A DNA stretch of 55,177 nt from positions 1 through 55,177 of the forward strand of contig JASJEI010000018.1 in NCBI GenBank assembly GCA_030064795.1, read 5' to 3'. Shown piece after piece: positions 33,863 to 43,453 of the stretch. The translations under genes and the position numbers were made by a program. Position 1 is the stretch's first letter. The number at the start of each line of letters is the position of its first letter. The notes under the pieces were generated by a model. It was given only the letters and a program-made list of their open reading frames with translations, did no database searches and had not been told where the DNA came from. Origin of the DNA: Pleurocapsa sp. MO_226.B13 (lineage in GTDB: Bacteria > Cyanobacteriota > Cyanobacteriia > Cyanobacteriales > Xenococcaceae).

Positions 33863-35203
33863 GTGACTTTTCTAAATCAAAACTTATTTAAACGACATCA
33901 TATTTACCAACGGTCAGAGCAGGCTGCAAAACTTGTTTCCGCAGTAATCTCTGACTTTCAATTCCAATTGCCAACTATAGATAACTTTAGACAAATGAGA
34001 CAATCGACTATCTGGAAAAAAGCAACTACTTCTATATCTCTAGTTTTACTCGGTGGCGGTATTGCTCTGGGTGGTAATTATCTAATTAATAGTCCTCAAA
34101 GCTTAGCTCAAAATTCTGACAATGAAGTGACTAGAGAAGCAGAAGCAGCAGAAACTAGCCAAACAGCGATCGCCATACCCCAAAACTATGTCAGCGACGT
34201 AGTTAATCGTGTGGGTGATTCGGTAGTGCGGATCGATGCCTCTCGCAAAGTTGCTACCAACGTTCCTGCAATGTTTAACGATCCCTTTTTTCGTCAATTC
34301 TTTGGTTCGCAGATACCCAATATTCCCAACGAACAGATTCAAAGAGGTTTAGGATCGGGTTTTGTAGTTAGTTCCGATGGCTTAATTTTGACTAACGCCC
34401 ATGTAATTGAAGGTAGCCAAGAAGTTGAAGTTACTCTCAAAGACGGACGCACCTTTAAAGGAGAAGTAATAGGGACAGATTCCTTCACTGATGTTGGTGT
34501 GATTAAAATCGATGCTCAAGACTTATCTCCGGTAACAATTGCTGACTCAGATCGACTTCAGCCAGGGGAATATGCGATCGCGATCGGCAATCCTTTAGGA
34601 TTAGACAATACCGTGACTACTGGTATCGTTAGTGCTACTGGTAGAAGTAGCGCGCAAGTTGGGATCGCCGACAAACGAGTCAGCTTTATCCAAACCGATG
34701 CAGCCATCAACCCTGGTAACTCTGGAGGGCCACTACTCAACGCCAAAGGTGAAGTAATTGGGATCAATACGGCAATCATCCAAGGGGCGCAAGGACTGGG
34801 TTTTGCCATTCCCGTCAATACAGCTAGAGATGTTGCCGATCAATTGGTTGCTAAAGGCAAAGTCGATCATCCTTACTTGGGAATTCAAATGGCTGCCATT
34901 ACCCCTGAGTTTAGAGAACAGCTTAAAGCTAACAACAAACTAGAGGCGACAGAAGACGAGGGCGTAGTAATTGTCGATGTAGTCCCCAATTCTCCTGCGG
35001 ATCGGGCTGGTTTGCAATCTGGCGATGTTATTCAAGCAATTGATGGTGAAACAGTATCAGGGCCAGATGACATTCAACAGGCAGTACAAGACACCGAAGT
35101 GGGAACACAACTACCCCTTCGACTAAGACGTGACGGTAGAAACATGAATCTCGAAGTTGAAGTCGGTGTTTTACCCGTCCCTCAATCTACTACCCAAAGA
35201 TAA
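33863..35203 (+). CDS. Deg/HtrA-type serine protease with PDZ domain (HhoA/HhoB-like)
   Basis: 446 aa from a GTG at 33863; an ATG at 33995 (MRQSTIWKKATTSISL) would give 402 aa beginning just before the hydrophobic signal/anchor segment (~53-72 of the long form) and may be the true start. The trypsin-like domain has the triad H180 (LTNAHVIEG), D210 (FTDVGVIKID) and S287 (GNSGGPL). One PDZ domain spans ~335-430 (YLGIQMAAIT, then VVPNSPADRAGLQSGDVI). Cyanobacterial Deg proteases degrade or refold damaged periplasmic or thylakoid-lumen proteins under light and heat stress. One PDZ domain fits the HhoA/HhoB/HtrA group. Monocistronic. Confidence 0.93.
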   Translation: MTFLNQNLFKRHHIYQRSEQAAKLVSAVISDFQFQLPTIDNFRQMRQSTIWKKATTSISLVLLGGGIALGGNYLINSPQSLAQNSDNEVTREAEAAETSQTAIAIPQNYVSDVVNRVGDSVVRIDASRKVATNVPAMFNDPFFRQFFGSQIPNIPNEQIQRGLGSGFVVSSDGLILTNAHVIEGSQEVEVTLKDGRTFKGEVIGTDSFTDVGVIKIDAQDLSPVTIADSDRLQPGEYAIAIGNPLGLDNTVTTGIVSATGRSSAQVGIADKRVSFIQTDAAINPGNSGGPLLNAKGEVIGINTAIIQGAQGLGFAIPVNTARDVADQLVAKGKVDHPYLGIQMAAITPEFREQLKANNKLEATEDEGVVIVDVVPNSPADRAGLQSGDVIQAIDGETVSGPDDIQQAVQDTEVGTQLPLRLRRDGRNMNLEVEVGVLPVPQSTTQR

Positions 35204-35256
35204 TTACAGATTTTATAGTCATTCCAATTAATTTCCTCACGATTGACTGGCTTTTC

Positions 35257-35284
35257 GTTAGTAGTTAGTAGTTAGTAGTTAGTA
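35257..35284. repeat. Heptamer tandem repeat, 4 x GTTAGTA
   Basis: Four perfect head-to-tail copies of GTTAGTA, a short tandemly repeated repetitive (STRR) array typical of cyanobacteria. Related arrays at 42499-42540 and 52088-52136. Confidence 0.9.
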
Positions 35285-35466
35285 GGGTTAGAGCGGATTT
35301 TATCTTGGTTACTCATACCTATGGTTTCTATTTGGAATGACTATAACTGTCTTGGTGCGTGACCGAAGGGACCGAAGGGAATCCTTTAGGGCATTCTCTG
35401 ATGAAACGGGTCGATAAAAACGCGAACTTGTATCGCGCCACCGCCCCTCTAAAATTCATCGGAGTC

Positions 35467-35503
35467 GTTTATCCCCGAATGGGGGTTTATCCCCGAATGG
35501 GGG
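35467..35503. repeat. 18-bp tandem duplication with CCCC/GGGG hairpins
   Basis: GTTTATCCCCGAATGGGG occurs twice head to tail. Each copy can form a CCCC-GAAT-GGGG hairpin. Confidence 0.85.
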
Positions 35504-35526
35504 CACCACTTCCTCACACCACACGA

Positions 35527-35559
35527 GCGGTAAGTATAACCAAACTTACCGCTTTTTTT
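35527..35559 (+). terminator. Intrinsic terminator
   Basis: GCGGTAAGT (35527-35535) pairs perfectly with ACTTACCGC (35544-35552), 8-nt loop, followed by seven T. It is 320 bp beyond htrA, so it terminates either a long htrA 3' UTR or an independent small RNA. Confidence 0.85.
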
Positions 35560-35847
35560 AGTTTTAGTTACCAACTCCGAACTATTAATTCCCGTTGCTA
35601 AGTACGTTTTCGTTCAGACAAAAATTTAAAATTATGGCAAATTAAAGTTAGCCTGAAGGACTGAGTAGCTTCTACATAAATAAAGTTAAGTTTGTAGTTA
35701 ACCCTTTAGGGTTGAAAAACCCAGAAATAATCATGGCTCTTTACCATTCATACAAACGTAGTTTATTTGATGTTTAATTGAGTGGAGCTACTTAATTGCA
35801 TCGATTTGTGGAAAAATCCTAATCTTTTGCTCAGAGGCTTTAAAGCT

Positions 35848-36273
35848 ATGGTCATCACAAGCCTTCTAATTATTGACGATAATGAGGATTTTAATACTTT
35901 AGTAAAATTTGTTTTAGAGCAAGACACTGATTGGCAAATTTTTACGGCTCTAAATGCCCAACAAGGACTTGAGATCGCTCGATCGCATCAGCCCAGTGTG
36001 ATTTTGTTAGATGTAATTCTGTCAGGACTTGATGGGTTGGATGTCTACAATTTATTAAAATCTAATCCAGCTACCCAGTCTATTCCAATTATTTTTGTTA
36101 CTGCTATGCCTGGGACGGCAAAAATAATTAGAGAGAAAATTGCTGAAGATGTGGCAATAATTACTAAGCCATTCAACATTTTGACTTTAAAAAATCAAAT
36201 CAGCGATCTTTGCGATCGCCAAATTCAAGTCTCTAGGGGCTTATCCGCGCTAAGTCCTACCAAGTCCGATTGA
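35848..36273 (+). CDS. Single-domain response regulator
   Basis: 141 aa from the ATG at 35848 (MVITSLLIIDDNED); the upstream GTG at 35782 adds 22 residues unlike receiver domains. A CheY-like receiver: acidic pair D10/D11, phospho-acceptor D55 (ILLDVILSG), switch T85 (FVTAMPG) and K107 (ITKPFN). No output domain, so it works by protein-protein contact. It precedes the Crp/Fnr genes and the large hybrid kinase on the same strand and may belong to the same pathway, although gaps of 100-170 bp separate the units. Confidence 0.9.
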   Translation: MVITSLLIIDDNEDFNTLVKFVLEQDTDWQIFTALNAQQGLEIARSHQPSVILLDVILSGLDGLDVYNLLKSNPATQSIPIIFVTAMPGTAKIIREKIAEDVAIITKPFNILTLKNQISDLCDRQIQVSRGLSALSPTKSD

Positions 36274-36386
36274 TAAATTGTAGTTATTGGTGGGTAAAAA
36301 GTAAAGAATCTCATCATTATTGTTTTTTTTGTACTTACTTCGATAAACTGCATTCATGTCTAGTAGGAAGATAAGTTTCCTCCATC

Positions 36387-37067
36387 TTGAACTATTCTCA
36401 AAATCAGATATTATCAGCATTATCTAAAAAAGAGTACCAACGCCTGAGCAAAGTTCTAGAAGCAGTCGAACTTGCTTTGGGTCAAATTCTCGTTAAAGAA
36501 AACCAAAAAAGCGAATCATTATATTTTCCAACTCGGGGGGTCGTATCTCTGGTATCGGAGATGCAAGATGGCTCGACCACAGAAGTGGGCTCGATTGGAA
36601 GAGAAGGCATGGTAGGTACACTAGAGTTTTTGGGTAATGGCGTACTAAACACCCGTGCTGTGGTATAAGAACGAGGAAGGGCAATAAAAGTCAATGCAGA
36701 GGTGCTACGAGCCGAATGCGATCGCAATCAAAAGCTCCAAAAGTTATTGCTGCGCTATGCTCTAAAATTATTCAATCAGGTAAGTCAAACTGCTGCTTGT
36801 AACAATCATCATACTGTCAAACAGCGAACCGCTCGCTGGCTGCTGATGCTTGACGATCGCAGTGATGAAGAACTACATATGACCCAGCAATTACTTTCTC
36901 AGATGTTGGGAGTACGCCGTACTGGAATTACCGAAGTTGCCTCAGATCTTCAGCGACAAGGAATCATTGACTATCGGCGAGGTAAGATTAGAATTTTAGA
37001 CCGTCCAGCCCTCGAAACAATTGCCTGCGAATGTTATCAGGTTCTTAAGTACCAGTTTAACGCTTGA
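36387..37067 (+). pseudogene. Crp/Fnr-family regulator interrupted by one in-frame stop
   Basis: A TTG start at 36387 opens a Crp/Fnr protein (cyclic-nucleotide-binding-like domain, DGSTTEVGSIGREGMVG). After residue 93 a TAA at 36666-36668 ends it, but the same frame continues (ERGRAIKVNAEVLRAEC) through a complete HTH domain (MTQQLLSQMLGVRRTGITEV, ~155-175 of the joined protein) to 37067. A CAA to TAA change alone would explain it. The joined protein (226 codons) aligns along its length with the intact paralogue 180 bp downstream. A reinitiated C-terminal HTH fragment from ATG 36702 could still be made. Confidence 0.85.
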
Positions 37068-37246
37068 TAGATAGTAGCGTTGTTCGGTTAGCTAAGGTAC
37101 ACCTTCCTGTTCCCACTGCTTCCTCTGCTTCCTCTACCCTCAATAACAGAAGTTATAATCCAGTCATATGTTCGCTGGCGGACAAACTTTGGCGATGATT
37201 ACTTGTAGATTTAACAAGATAGCTCAGATTTGAAAATATCGCTAAA

Positions 37247-37954
37247 TTGTCTTTACCTAGTGCCGATAAACCAGCTAATCGTCTATTGGCTGGTTTTCCC
37301 CCAGAGGAGTATCAACGTCTTCAACCATATTTAGAACCAGTCAAACTTTCGCAGCACAAAATTCTTTACCATGCTGGAGAAAATTATAACTACGCTTATT
37401 TTCCCTGTAACTCGATTATATCCAGCATATCAATAATGAAAAATGGCTCGACGACCGAGATTGGAGTCATTGGCAGTGAGGGCATGGTGGGACTGCCAAT
37501 TATTTTAGACAGCGAATCGACAAATACTACCGCTATAGTTCAGGTGGGTAATGGTGGCTATAAAATTGCAGCCAGAGTGTTACGGGAAGAATTCAACCGT
37601 CAGGGAGTTTTACAACGGCTACTGATGCGCTACGTTCAAGCTCGGATCATTCAACTCGGTCAAACTGCTGCCTGTAATCGCTATCATACCCTCGAGCAGC
37701 GATTTGCTCGTTGGTTGCTAATGATACGAGACAATATACAAAGAGACGATTTCCAGCTAACCCAGGAATTTATCTCCCAGATGTTAGGAGTGCGGCGAAC
37801 GGGAATAAGCGAAGTAGCTAATAGATTCCGAAGAGCGGGGATTATTGAGTACCAAAGGGGTTCGATTCGTATCGTCTCCCCAGACGATCTCAAGAGTCGT
37901 AGCTGTGAATGTTACGAATTAGTCGCTCAAGAGTTTACTCGATTACTCGGTTAG
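37247..37954 (+). CDS. Crp/Fnr-family transcriptional regulator
   Basis: 235 aa from a TTG. The N-terminal cyclic-nucleotide-binding-like beta-barrel covers ~20-135 (KNGSTTEIGVIGSEGMVGLPIIL) but lacks the Arg-Ala cAMP pocket signature, and no FNR-type cysteine cluster is present. The C-terminal winged HTH is at ~160-220, recognition helix in FISQMLGVRRTGISEVANRF. The family regulates stress and redox genes; the ligand is unknown. It is a paralogue of the interrupted gene just upstream and lies 126 bp before the hybrid kinase on the same strand. Confidence 0.9.
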   Translation: MSLPSADKPANRLLAGFPPEEYQRLQPYLEPVKLSQHKILYHAGENYNYAYFPCNSIISSISIMKNGSTTEIGVIGSEGMVGLPIILDSESTNTTAIVQVGNGGYKIAARVLREEFNRQGVLQRLLMRYVQARIIQLGQTAACNRYHTLEQRFARWLLMIRDNIQRDDFQLTQEFISQMLGVRRTGISEVANRFRRAGIIEYQRGSIRIVSPDDLKSRSCECYELVAQEFTRLLG

Positions 37955-38080
37955 ACTTTTCTCTAATCTTATCTGTTCCTGGTCGAGGGTTGCACGAGTT
38001 GCAGGATCGGACAGAATGATTTACTTTAAGAGTATTTACGTTGAGATCGATAAACCATAAGTTTGACTCTTGACTAGATA

Positions 38081-41000
38081 ATGCTAGCAAATAGCTTTTT
38101 TTCCTTGGAACAAGTAATCGATCGCCAACCCTTAATTGTCACGTCTCAAACTCCTCTGACGGAAGTAATTAGCTTGATGCAAGAATGGGGTAATAGCTGT
38201 AGCTTTGGAGAAGAAGGAAAGGCAGCAGGAGCGGAAGCGATCGAGACTGACAATAGCTGTGCTTTGGTAGTAGAGAGCGATCGCGCTAATACTATAGCTG
38301 AATTAAGAAAACTCGATTTCTCAACCCAACCGCTACGTCTTAGGGGAGTATTTACCGAACGAGATTTAGTCAGGCTAGTGGCTGAGGGAGTAAGTATTAA
38401 AAGTGTGACTGTAGGGGAGGTGATGAGCCAAAACATAGTCACCATTACTCTGACTGGAGAGGAAGATACTTTTAGCGCGCTTAATTTATTTAGAAAACAC
38501 GGTATTCGGCATTTACCCGTCATCGATAATTGCCAGAACCTAGTTGGCTTAATTACCGCCAAAAGTTTGCGTCGAAAACTACAGCCAATCAACCTGATGC
38601 AATGGCGCAAAGTCGCTGAGATTATGAAAACGGCGATCGTTTATGCCAGTCCCGATGATTCGGTCAAGCAAGTAGCTAAATTGATGAGCGATCGCCAAAT
38701 AAGCTGTGTGGCAATTGCCGAGTCGGAGTTAGACTCCCAAGGGAATTCCCTAGTTCGTCCTGTAGGGATCATCACCGAACGAGATATCGTTCAGTTTCAA
38801 AACCTCGATTTAGACCTCGAACAACCCGCTCGTAAATTAATGAGTACGCCCTTGTTTCTGGTCAGTCCTGAAGATACTCTGTGGTCGATTTACCAGCAGA
38901 TGCAGCAGCGTCGGGTACGGCGTTTATTGGTAGTTGGTAAACAGGGAGAACTAGTAGGAATTGTTACCCAAACAAGCTTGTTACGGGTATTCGACCCCGC
39001 TGAAATGTATGGATTAATCGAAATTTTGCAAAGAGAGGTCTGTGAGTTAGAGTCGGAAAGGACGCAGTTATTAGAAAGTCGTCAGGCAGAATTGGAAACT
39101 CAGGTTAAGGAGCAAACTGCAAATCTCGAAGTTACCAATCAACTACTTCAGTCAGAAATAGATCGCCGACAACAAAGTCAGAAGCGATTTGATAGTATTC
39201 TTAATTCCATAGAAGATGTCGTTTATTCTGTCGATCCTAATACCTTTGAGTTGTTTTATCTCAATGCAGCAGCAGAGAAGGTTTACGGTCGTCGGGTAGC
39301 CGAATTCTACGAAAACTGCGATCTTTGGCTGGAGATAGTACATCCAGAAGACCGCGATCGCACGGCGGATTTCGGGCAAAATGCGATTGAAACGGGAGTA
39401 GGTGAGGCTGAATACCGCATTATCCGTCCCGATGGGGAGATTCGCTGGCTCTACGACCGCGCTCATATAACTTACGACGTAGACGGGATACCAGTCCGTT
39501 TTGACGGTAGCGTAACCGATATTACCCAACGCAAACAAGCAGAAATTTCCCTGCAAGAAAGTAGAGAACGTTACGCTTTAGCGCTAGAAGGTTCTAGCAA
39601 TGGTCTTTGGGACTGGAATGTAGTCACTGACGAAGTATTTTATGCACCTCGGTTCAAAGCAATAATTGGCTATAGCGATGCAGAGATGAGCAATACCTTT
39701 GAAGCTTGGTCGAGTAAACTCCACCCCGAAGACGGCGATCGCGTTTTAACAGCGGTACAAAACCATCTCGAAGATCGCGTACCTTTTGATATTGAATATC
39801 GTCTCCAGGTAAAAACTGGGGAATATCGCTGGATTCAGGCTCGCGGACAGGCAATTTGGGATCGAGATGGTCGGGCGATTCGCATGGCGGGTTCGATTAC
39901 CGATATTAGCGATCGCAAAGGTCGAGAAGCAATCTTAAAAGATATTGCTTCGGGAATTTCAGTGGAAGTAGGAGCAAATTTTCTCGTGTCTTTGGTGCAG
40001 TATCTCAGCCAAGCCCTAGGTGTGGACTATGCTTATGTGGGTAAATTAATCGAGCCAGCCAGAGAGAAAATAAAAACTCAAGCGGTTTATGGTCGAGGTC
40101 AGATCCTCGACAATTTTGAATACGATCTGGCTGGTACTCCCTGTAGTCACGTAGTCGAGCAGCATTTATGTGTCTATCCTCAAGGGGTTAGGCAATTATT
40201 TCCCGAATCTTTGCTGTTGTCAGTTATGAAAGCAGAAAGCTTTGCGGGAATGCCAATTGTCGATACAGTGGGCAAGGTTGTAGGTTTGCTGGCGATCGTC
40301 GATAGCAAACCGTTCGACGATCTGGCTTTAATTGAAGAGGTATTGAAAATCTTTGTCACTCGCATTAAGACTGAATTAGAACGCCAGCAAGCAGAAGTAA
40401 ATCTCCACCGCAGCAATCGAATTCTTCAGGCAATTAGTTCGATTCAGACCCAATTTCTGACCGACACCGAACCTAATATTTTGTTTGATGGTATCTTAGG
40501 TAATCTTCTGGAACTTACCGAGAGCGAGTATGGTTTTATTGGGGAAATCTTAATTGCCGACGATGGCAATCCCATAATGGAAGAAAGCTATATGAAGTTT
40601 CGTGGCAGATCCTATCTTAAAACCAACGCCATCACTAATATTGCCTGGAACGAAGAAACTAGGAAATTTTATGCCGAAAATGCACCTAAAGGTATGGAGT
40701 TTCATAACCTGGAAACTCTGTTTGGTGCAGTTATAGTGACTGGCGACCCCGTAATTGCCAACAGTCCTAGCACCGACCCTAGACGGGGTAGTTTACCCGA
40801 CGGACATCCCCCCCTAAATGCTTTTTTAGGCGTACCTTTTTATAAAAATAATAAAATGACGGGAATGGTGGGAGTTGCCAATCGAGAAGATGGTTACGAT
40901 GAAACCATAATTCATTATCTGCGTCCCTTTTTGGATACTTGCAGTCGGATTATCGAAGCCTATCAAAACGAACGCCAAAAACAACAAGTCGAAGCCAAAA

Positions 41001-42499
41001 ACCGCGAACAGGCAGCTTTACTCGATGTGGCAACGGATGCGATTATGGTGCGGGGATTAGATGCCCAAATCTTGTTTTGGAATCGGGGGGCAGAAAAGAT
41101 CTATGGTTGGACAGAACAAGAAGCCTTGGGTCGAGATGCTAACAAACTACTCTATTCCCAATCCTTGACTATGCTTGCCGAGATAATGCGATCGCTTTAT
41201 AAACACGGTCACTGGCAAGGAGAACTCCAACAGGTAACTAAGACTGGTCAAAAGATTATTGTCGAAAGTCGCTGGACGCTTGTTACCAATGAAGCCAAAG
41301 ATTCTCAGTCTATCTTAGTAGTCAACACCGACATCACCGAGCAAAAACAGCTACAGGCTCAGTTTCTCCGCACTCAACGTTTAGAAAGCTTAGGAACTTT
41401 AGCTGGTGGTATTGCCCACGACCTCAATAATATTCTCGCCCCTATTTTGGGCTTTGCTCGCTTACTCCCCCGCAAGCTACCCGATGTGGACGAGCAAACC
41501 AAAGGCTTTTTCCAAATCATCGAAAACAACGCTCAACGGGGAACGGCTTTGGTAAAGCAAATCCTCACTTTCTCCCGTGGTTTGGAAGGAGATAAAGGTG
41601 TCGTTCAAATTCGTCACCTAATCTCCGAAATTAGCCAGATAATTCTCGAAACTTTCCCCAAATCAATTGAATTAGAAACCAGCGTCCCCAAAAACCTCTG
41701 GACGGTTAACGGCGATATCAATCAATTACATCAAATACTGATGAACTTGGCGGTGAATGCGCGGGATGCCATGCCCGATCGGGGAAAACTGATAATTAAA
41801 GCCGAAAATATTACCCTCGATCGCGAATATACACGATTGCATCTAGATGCCAGAGAAGGTGCTTATGTTTTAATTACCGTTACCGATAACGGCGTGGGTA
41901 TCGCCCCAGAAATAATCGATCGCATTTTTGAGCCGTTTTTTACTACCAAAGAAATTGGTCGGGGTACTGGTTTGGGTTTGTCTACCGTAATTGGCATCGT
42001 TAAAAGTCACGATGGTTTTGTCGATGTTATTAGTAACACTACAGGCAGACAACGGGGAACTCAGGTCAAAGTATTCCTTCCCGCCCTCCAGACAACCGCC
42101 TTACCCGCAGCCGAACCAGAAATATTACCCCAAGGTAAAGGAGAATTAATTCTGGTGGTCGATGACGAACCAGCAATTTTGGCAGTAACCAAAGCCACAT
42201 TAGAAACCTATAACTACAAAGTGCTAACAGCCAACAACGGCATCGAGGCGATCGCCGTTTACGTTCAAAATATCCAGGCGATCGAGCTGGTAATTATGGA
42301 CATAATGATGCCCTCCATGGATGGCAAAACCGCAATTCGTACCCTAAAACAGATCGACCCCGAAGTAAAAATTATTGCCGTTAGCGGACTAATCTCTGGT
42401 CGAGAAATTACTACCGAGGTAGATGGCGATATTACAGCTTTTTTAGCTAAACCATATAATAATGACGACCTGTTAAAAACTATTCAGGAGATTATTTAG
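38081..42499 (+). CDS. Giant hybrid histidine kinase: CBS-PAS-PAS-GAF-GAF-PAS-HK-REC
   Basis: 1472 aa, no membrane segment. Domains in order: two CBS pairs (~10-170 and ~175-315; e.g. [23 protein letters not shown]), a coiled coil (~318-370), PAS (~370-490) and PAS (~495-615, PAC ends TDITQRK and TDISDRK), GAF (~625-775), a second GAF (~790-975), PAS (~985-1105), dimerisation domain with H1113 ([15 protein letters not shown]), HATPase ([15 protein letters not shown]) and a receiver with D1407 ([12 protein letters not shown]). CBS domains bind adenine nucleotides, so energy charge may be one input. Second GAF type ([13 protein letters not shown]) often pairs with redox or light sensing. Preceded by Crp/Fnr regulators and a stand-alone receiver. 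Ends in a heptamer repeat array. Confidence 0.93.
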   Translation: MLANSFFSLEQVIDRQPLIVTSQTPLTEVISLMQEWGNSCSFGEEGKAAGAEAIETDNSCALVVESDRANTIAELRKLDFSTQPLRLRGVFTERDLVRLVAEGVSIKSVTVGEVMSQNIVTITLTGEEDTFSALNLFRKHGIRHLPVIDNCQNLVGLITAKSLRRKLQPINLMQWRKVAEIMKTAIVYASPDDSVKQVAKLMSDRQISCVAIAESELDSQGNSLVRPVGIITERDIVQFQNLDLDLEQPARKLMSTPLFLVSPEDTLWSIYQQMQQRRVRRLLVVGKQGELVGIVTQTSLLRVFDPAEMYGLIEILQREVCELESERTQLLESRQAELETQVKEQTANLEVTNQLLQSEIDRRQQSQKRFDSILNSIEDVVYSVDPNTFELFYLNAAAEKVYGRRVAEFYENCDLWLEIVHPEDRDRTADFGQNAIETGVGEAEYRIIRPDGEIRWLYDRAHITYDVDGIPVRFDGSVTDITQRKQAEISLQESRERYALALEGSSNGLWDWNVVTDEVFYAPRFKAIIGYSDAEMSNTFEAWSSKLHPEDGDRVLTAVQNHLEDRVPFDIEYRLQVKTGEYRWIQARGQAIWDRDGRAIRMAGSITDISDRKGREAILKDIASGISVEVGANFLVSLVQYLSQALGVDYAYVGKLIEPAREKIKTQAVYGRGQILDNFEYDLAGTPCSHVVEQHLCVYPQGVRQLFPESLLLSVMKAESFAGMPIVDTVGKVVGLLAIVDSKPFDDLALIEEVLKIFVTRIKTELERQQAEVNLHRSNRILQAISSIQTQFLTDTEPNILFDGILGNLLELTESEYGFIGEILIADDGNPIMEESYMKFRGRSYLKTNAITNIAWNEETRKFYAENAPKGMEFHNLETLFGAVIVTGDPVIANSPSTDPRRGSLPDGHPPLNAFLGVPFYKNNKMTGMVGVANREDGYDETIIHYLRPFLDTCSRIIEAYQNERQKQQVEAKNREQAALLDVATDAIMVRGLDAQILFWNRGAEKIYGWTEQEALGRDANKLLYSQSLTMLAEIMRSLYKHGHWQGELQQVTKTGQKIIVESRWTLVTNEAKDSQSILVVNTDITEQKQLQAQFLRTQRLESLGTLAGGIAHDLNNILAPILGFARLLPRKLPDVDEQTKGFFQIIENNAQRGTALVKQILTFSRGLEGDKGVVQIRHLISEISQIILETFPKSIELETSVPKNLWTVNGDINQLHQILMNLAVNARDAMPDRGKLIIKAENITLDREYTRLHLDAREGAYVLITVTDNGVGIAPEIIDRIFEPFFTTKEIGRGTGLGLSTVIGIVKSHDGFVDVISNTTGRQRGTQVKVFLPALQTTALPAAEPEILPQGKGELILVVDDEPAILAVTKATLETYNYKVLTANNGIEAIAVYVQNIQAIELVIMDIMMPSMDGKTAIRTLKQIDPEVKIIAVSGLISGREITTEVDGDITAFLAKPYNNDDLLKTIQEII

Positions 42500-42540
42500 T
42501 TAGTTGTTAGTTGTTAGTTGTTAGTTGTTAGTTGTTAGTT
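42499..42540. repeat. Heptamer tandem repeat, 6 x GTTAGTT
   Basis: Six perfect copies of GTTAGTT beginning with the last base of the hybrid kinase stop codon. STRR-type array. Confidence 0.92.
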
Positions 42541-42659
42541 GTAGGGGGCGAAGGACCTCATCATCCGTACAGTTCGGGGTTGTTAATTTTTACTTCTCCC
42601 CAAGTCCCCAAGTCCCCATCTACCTCTGCTTCCCCTCTGTACCTGCTGGCAAATAGCCT

Positions 42660-43262
42660 CTAGGCGATCGCAGACAAATGCCATCGCTCTATGTGGGACT
42701 GTAGTTGAGGAAAAAATTGTTGAAAGTCTTGTTGTAGCTGAGAGTAGTGCAGGACGAGTTGCTCGATAGCTGGAGTTAGATCGTATTGTCGATTAGTACG
42801 TCGATTGAGTTTCCAAGATATTCTCGCCAAAGTATTTTCAATACCAGTCAGACTAACATAAGAGCCAAGCCAGTCTTCGGCTACCAAACGGCGAATTACC
42901 CCTTGGGTATAGATGGGAAGAGTGGTTAAATAATCTGACCAAGAAGTATAGATAGAAACTGTAAAGGTAGTCAAAGGTATATCTGAATAATCTTGCCAAT
43001 TGTTCGCCAGAATATAATCGTAAAAAACATCAACCAGAATACCTGCAAAGCGACGGTATCTAGGATCGAGCCTCTGCTTGCTGCGTTTGACCAGAGGATG
43101 GCGATCGGTAAATATATCGATCGCCTGATGACAGCTAATACCCCGTTGCATTTTTAAATTTAGAGCTTCTCTTTGTTTCCCTTTGACCAAATCTCCTAAC
43201 AAATTACCCAGACAAACTTCGGGGTCGGATTCAGCTAAGAAAAGATGGGCTAACCAATTCAT
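42660..43262 (-). CDS. Acyl carrier protein phosphodiesterase-like (AcpH/DUF479)
   Basis: 200 aa from the ATG at 43262 (MNWLAHLFLAESDPE); an in-frame start 17 codons earlier gives an unsupported N-terminus. The sequence NWLAHLFLAESDPEVCLGN, LLGDLVKGK, ISCHQAIDIFTDRHP and AGILVDVFYDYILANNW marks the AcpH family (HD-like metal-dependent), which removes the phosphopantetheine arm from acyl carrier protein. It is divergent from ugd, so its start lies ~190 bp from the ugd start with the shared regulatory element between them. Confidence 0.9.
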   Translation of the reverse strand: MNWLAHLFLAESDPEVCLGNLLGDLVKGKQREALNLKMQRGISCHQAIDIFTDRHPLVKRSKQRLDPRYRRFAGILVDVFYDYILANNWQDYSDIPLTTFTVSIYTSWSDYLTTLPIYTQGVIRRLVAEDWLGSYVSLTGIENTLARISWKLNRRTNRQYDLTPAIEQLVLHYSQLQQDFQQFFPQLQSHIERWHLSAIA

Positions 43263-43341
43263 AAACAATCGGGATCGGGAAAAAAGTCTGTTTAACAAGA
43301 CTAGTATAAACAACTTTTATACCAATACAAACTATCAACTT

Positions 43342-43410
43342 AATGAAATTGTTCTCATTAAAGTTTCACCAACAGTTCATTGGAAACCGTGAATCTATTA
43401 AATAAGCTTT
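43342..43410 (+). promoter_or_regulatory. Shared 11-bp-phased activator element, copy A (ugd)
   Basis: TCA half-sites at 43355, 43366 and 43377, exactly 11 bp apart, in the context TTCTCATtAAAGTTTCACCAAC then AGTTCATTGG, followed by TGAATCTATTAAAT where TATTAAAT could be the -10. It ends ~50-75 bp before ugd. Copies B (44915) and C (47847) match at most positions over ~43 bp and continue similarly into the -10 region. Confidence 0.75.
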
Positions 43411-43453
43411 TAACCAGCGGGAAAAAAATTCGTATTTGAGGTTAATAAAAATC

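Larger units (their letters stand above)
35204..35847. other. Intergenic region rich in repeats, with an isolated terminator
   Basis: No gene accepted. It holds a heptamer array, tandem GACCGAAGG copies (35361-35379), an 18-bp tandem duplication and a strong terminator (entries below), plus AACCCT-tt-AGGGTT at ~35700. An unannotated small RNA ending at the terminator is possible. Confidence 0.5.

Noticed and set aside
35359..35601. An 80-codon open frame on the plus strand
   Set aside because: It runs through tandem repeats and the terminator; the peptide is repeat-derived.
42586..42645. C/T-rich tracts (also 37110-37140, 47799-47846, 52141-52220) as regulatory sites
   Set aside because: Similar tracts are common between cyanobacterial genes and lie at varied distances and orientations; no consistent link with starts.
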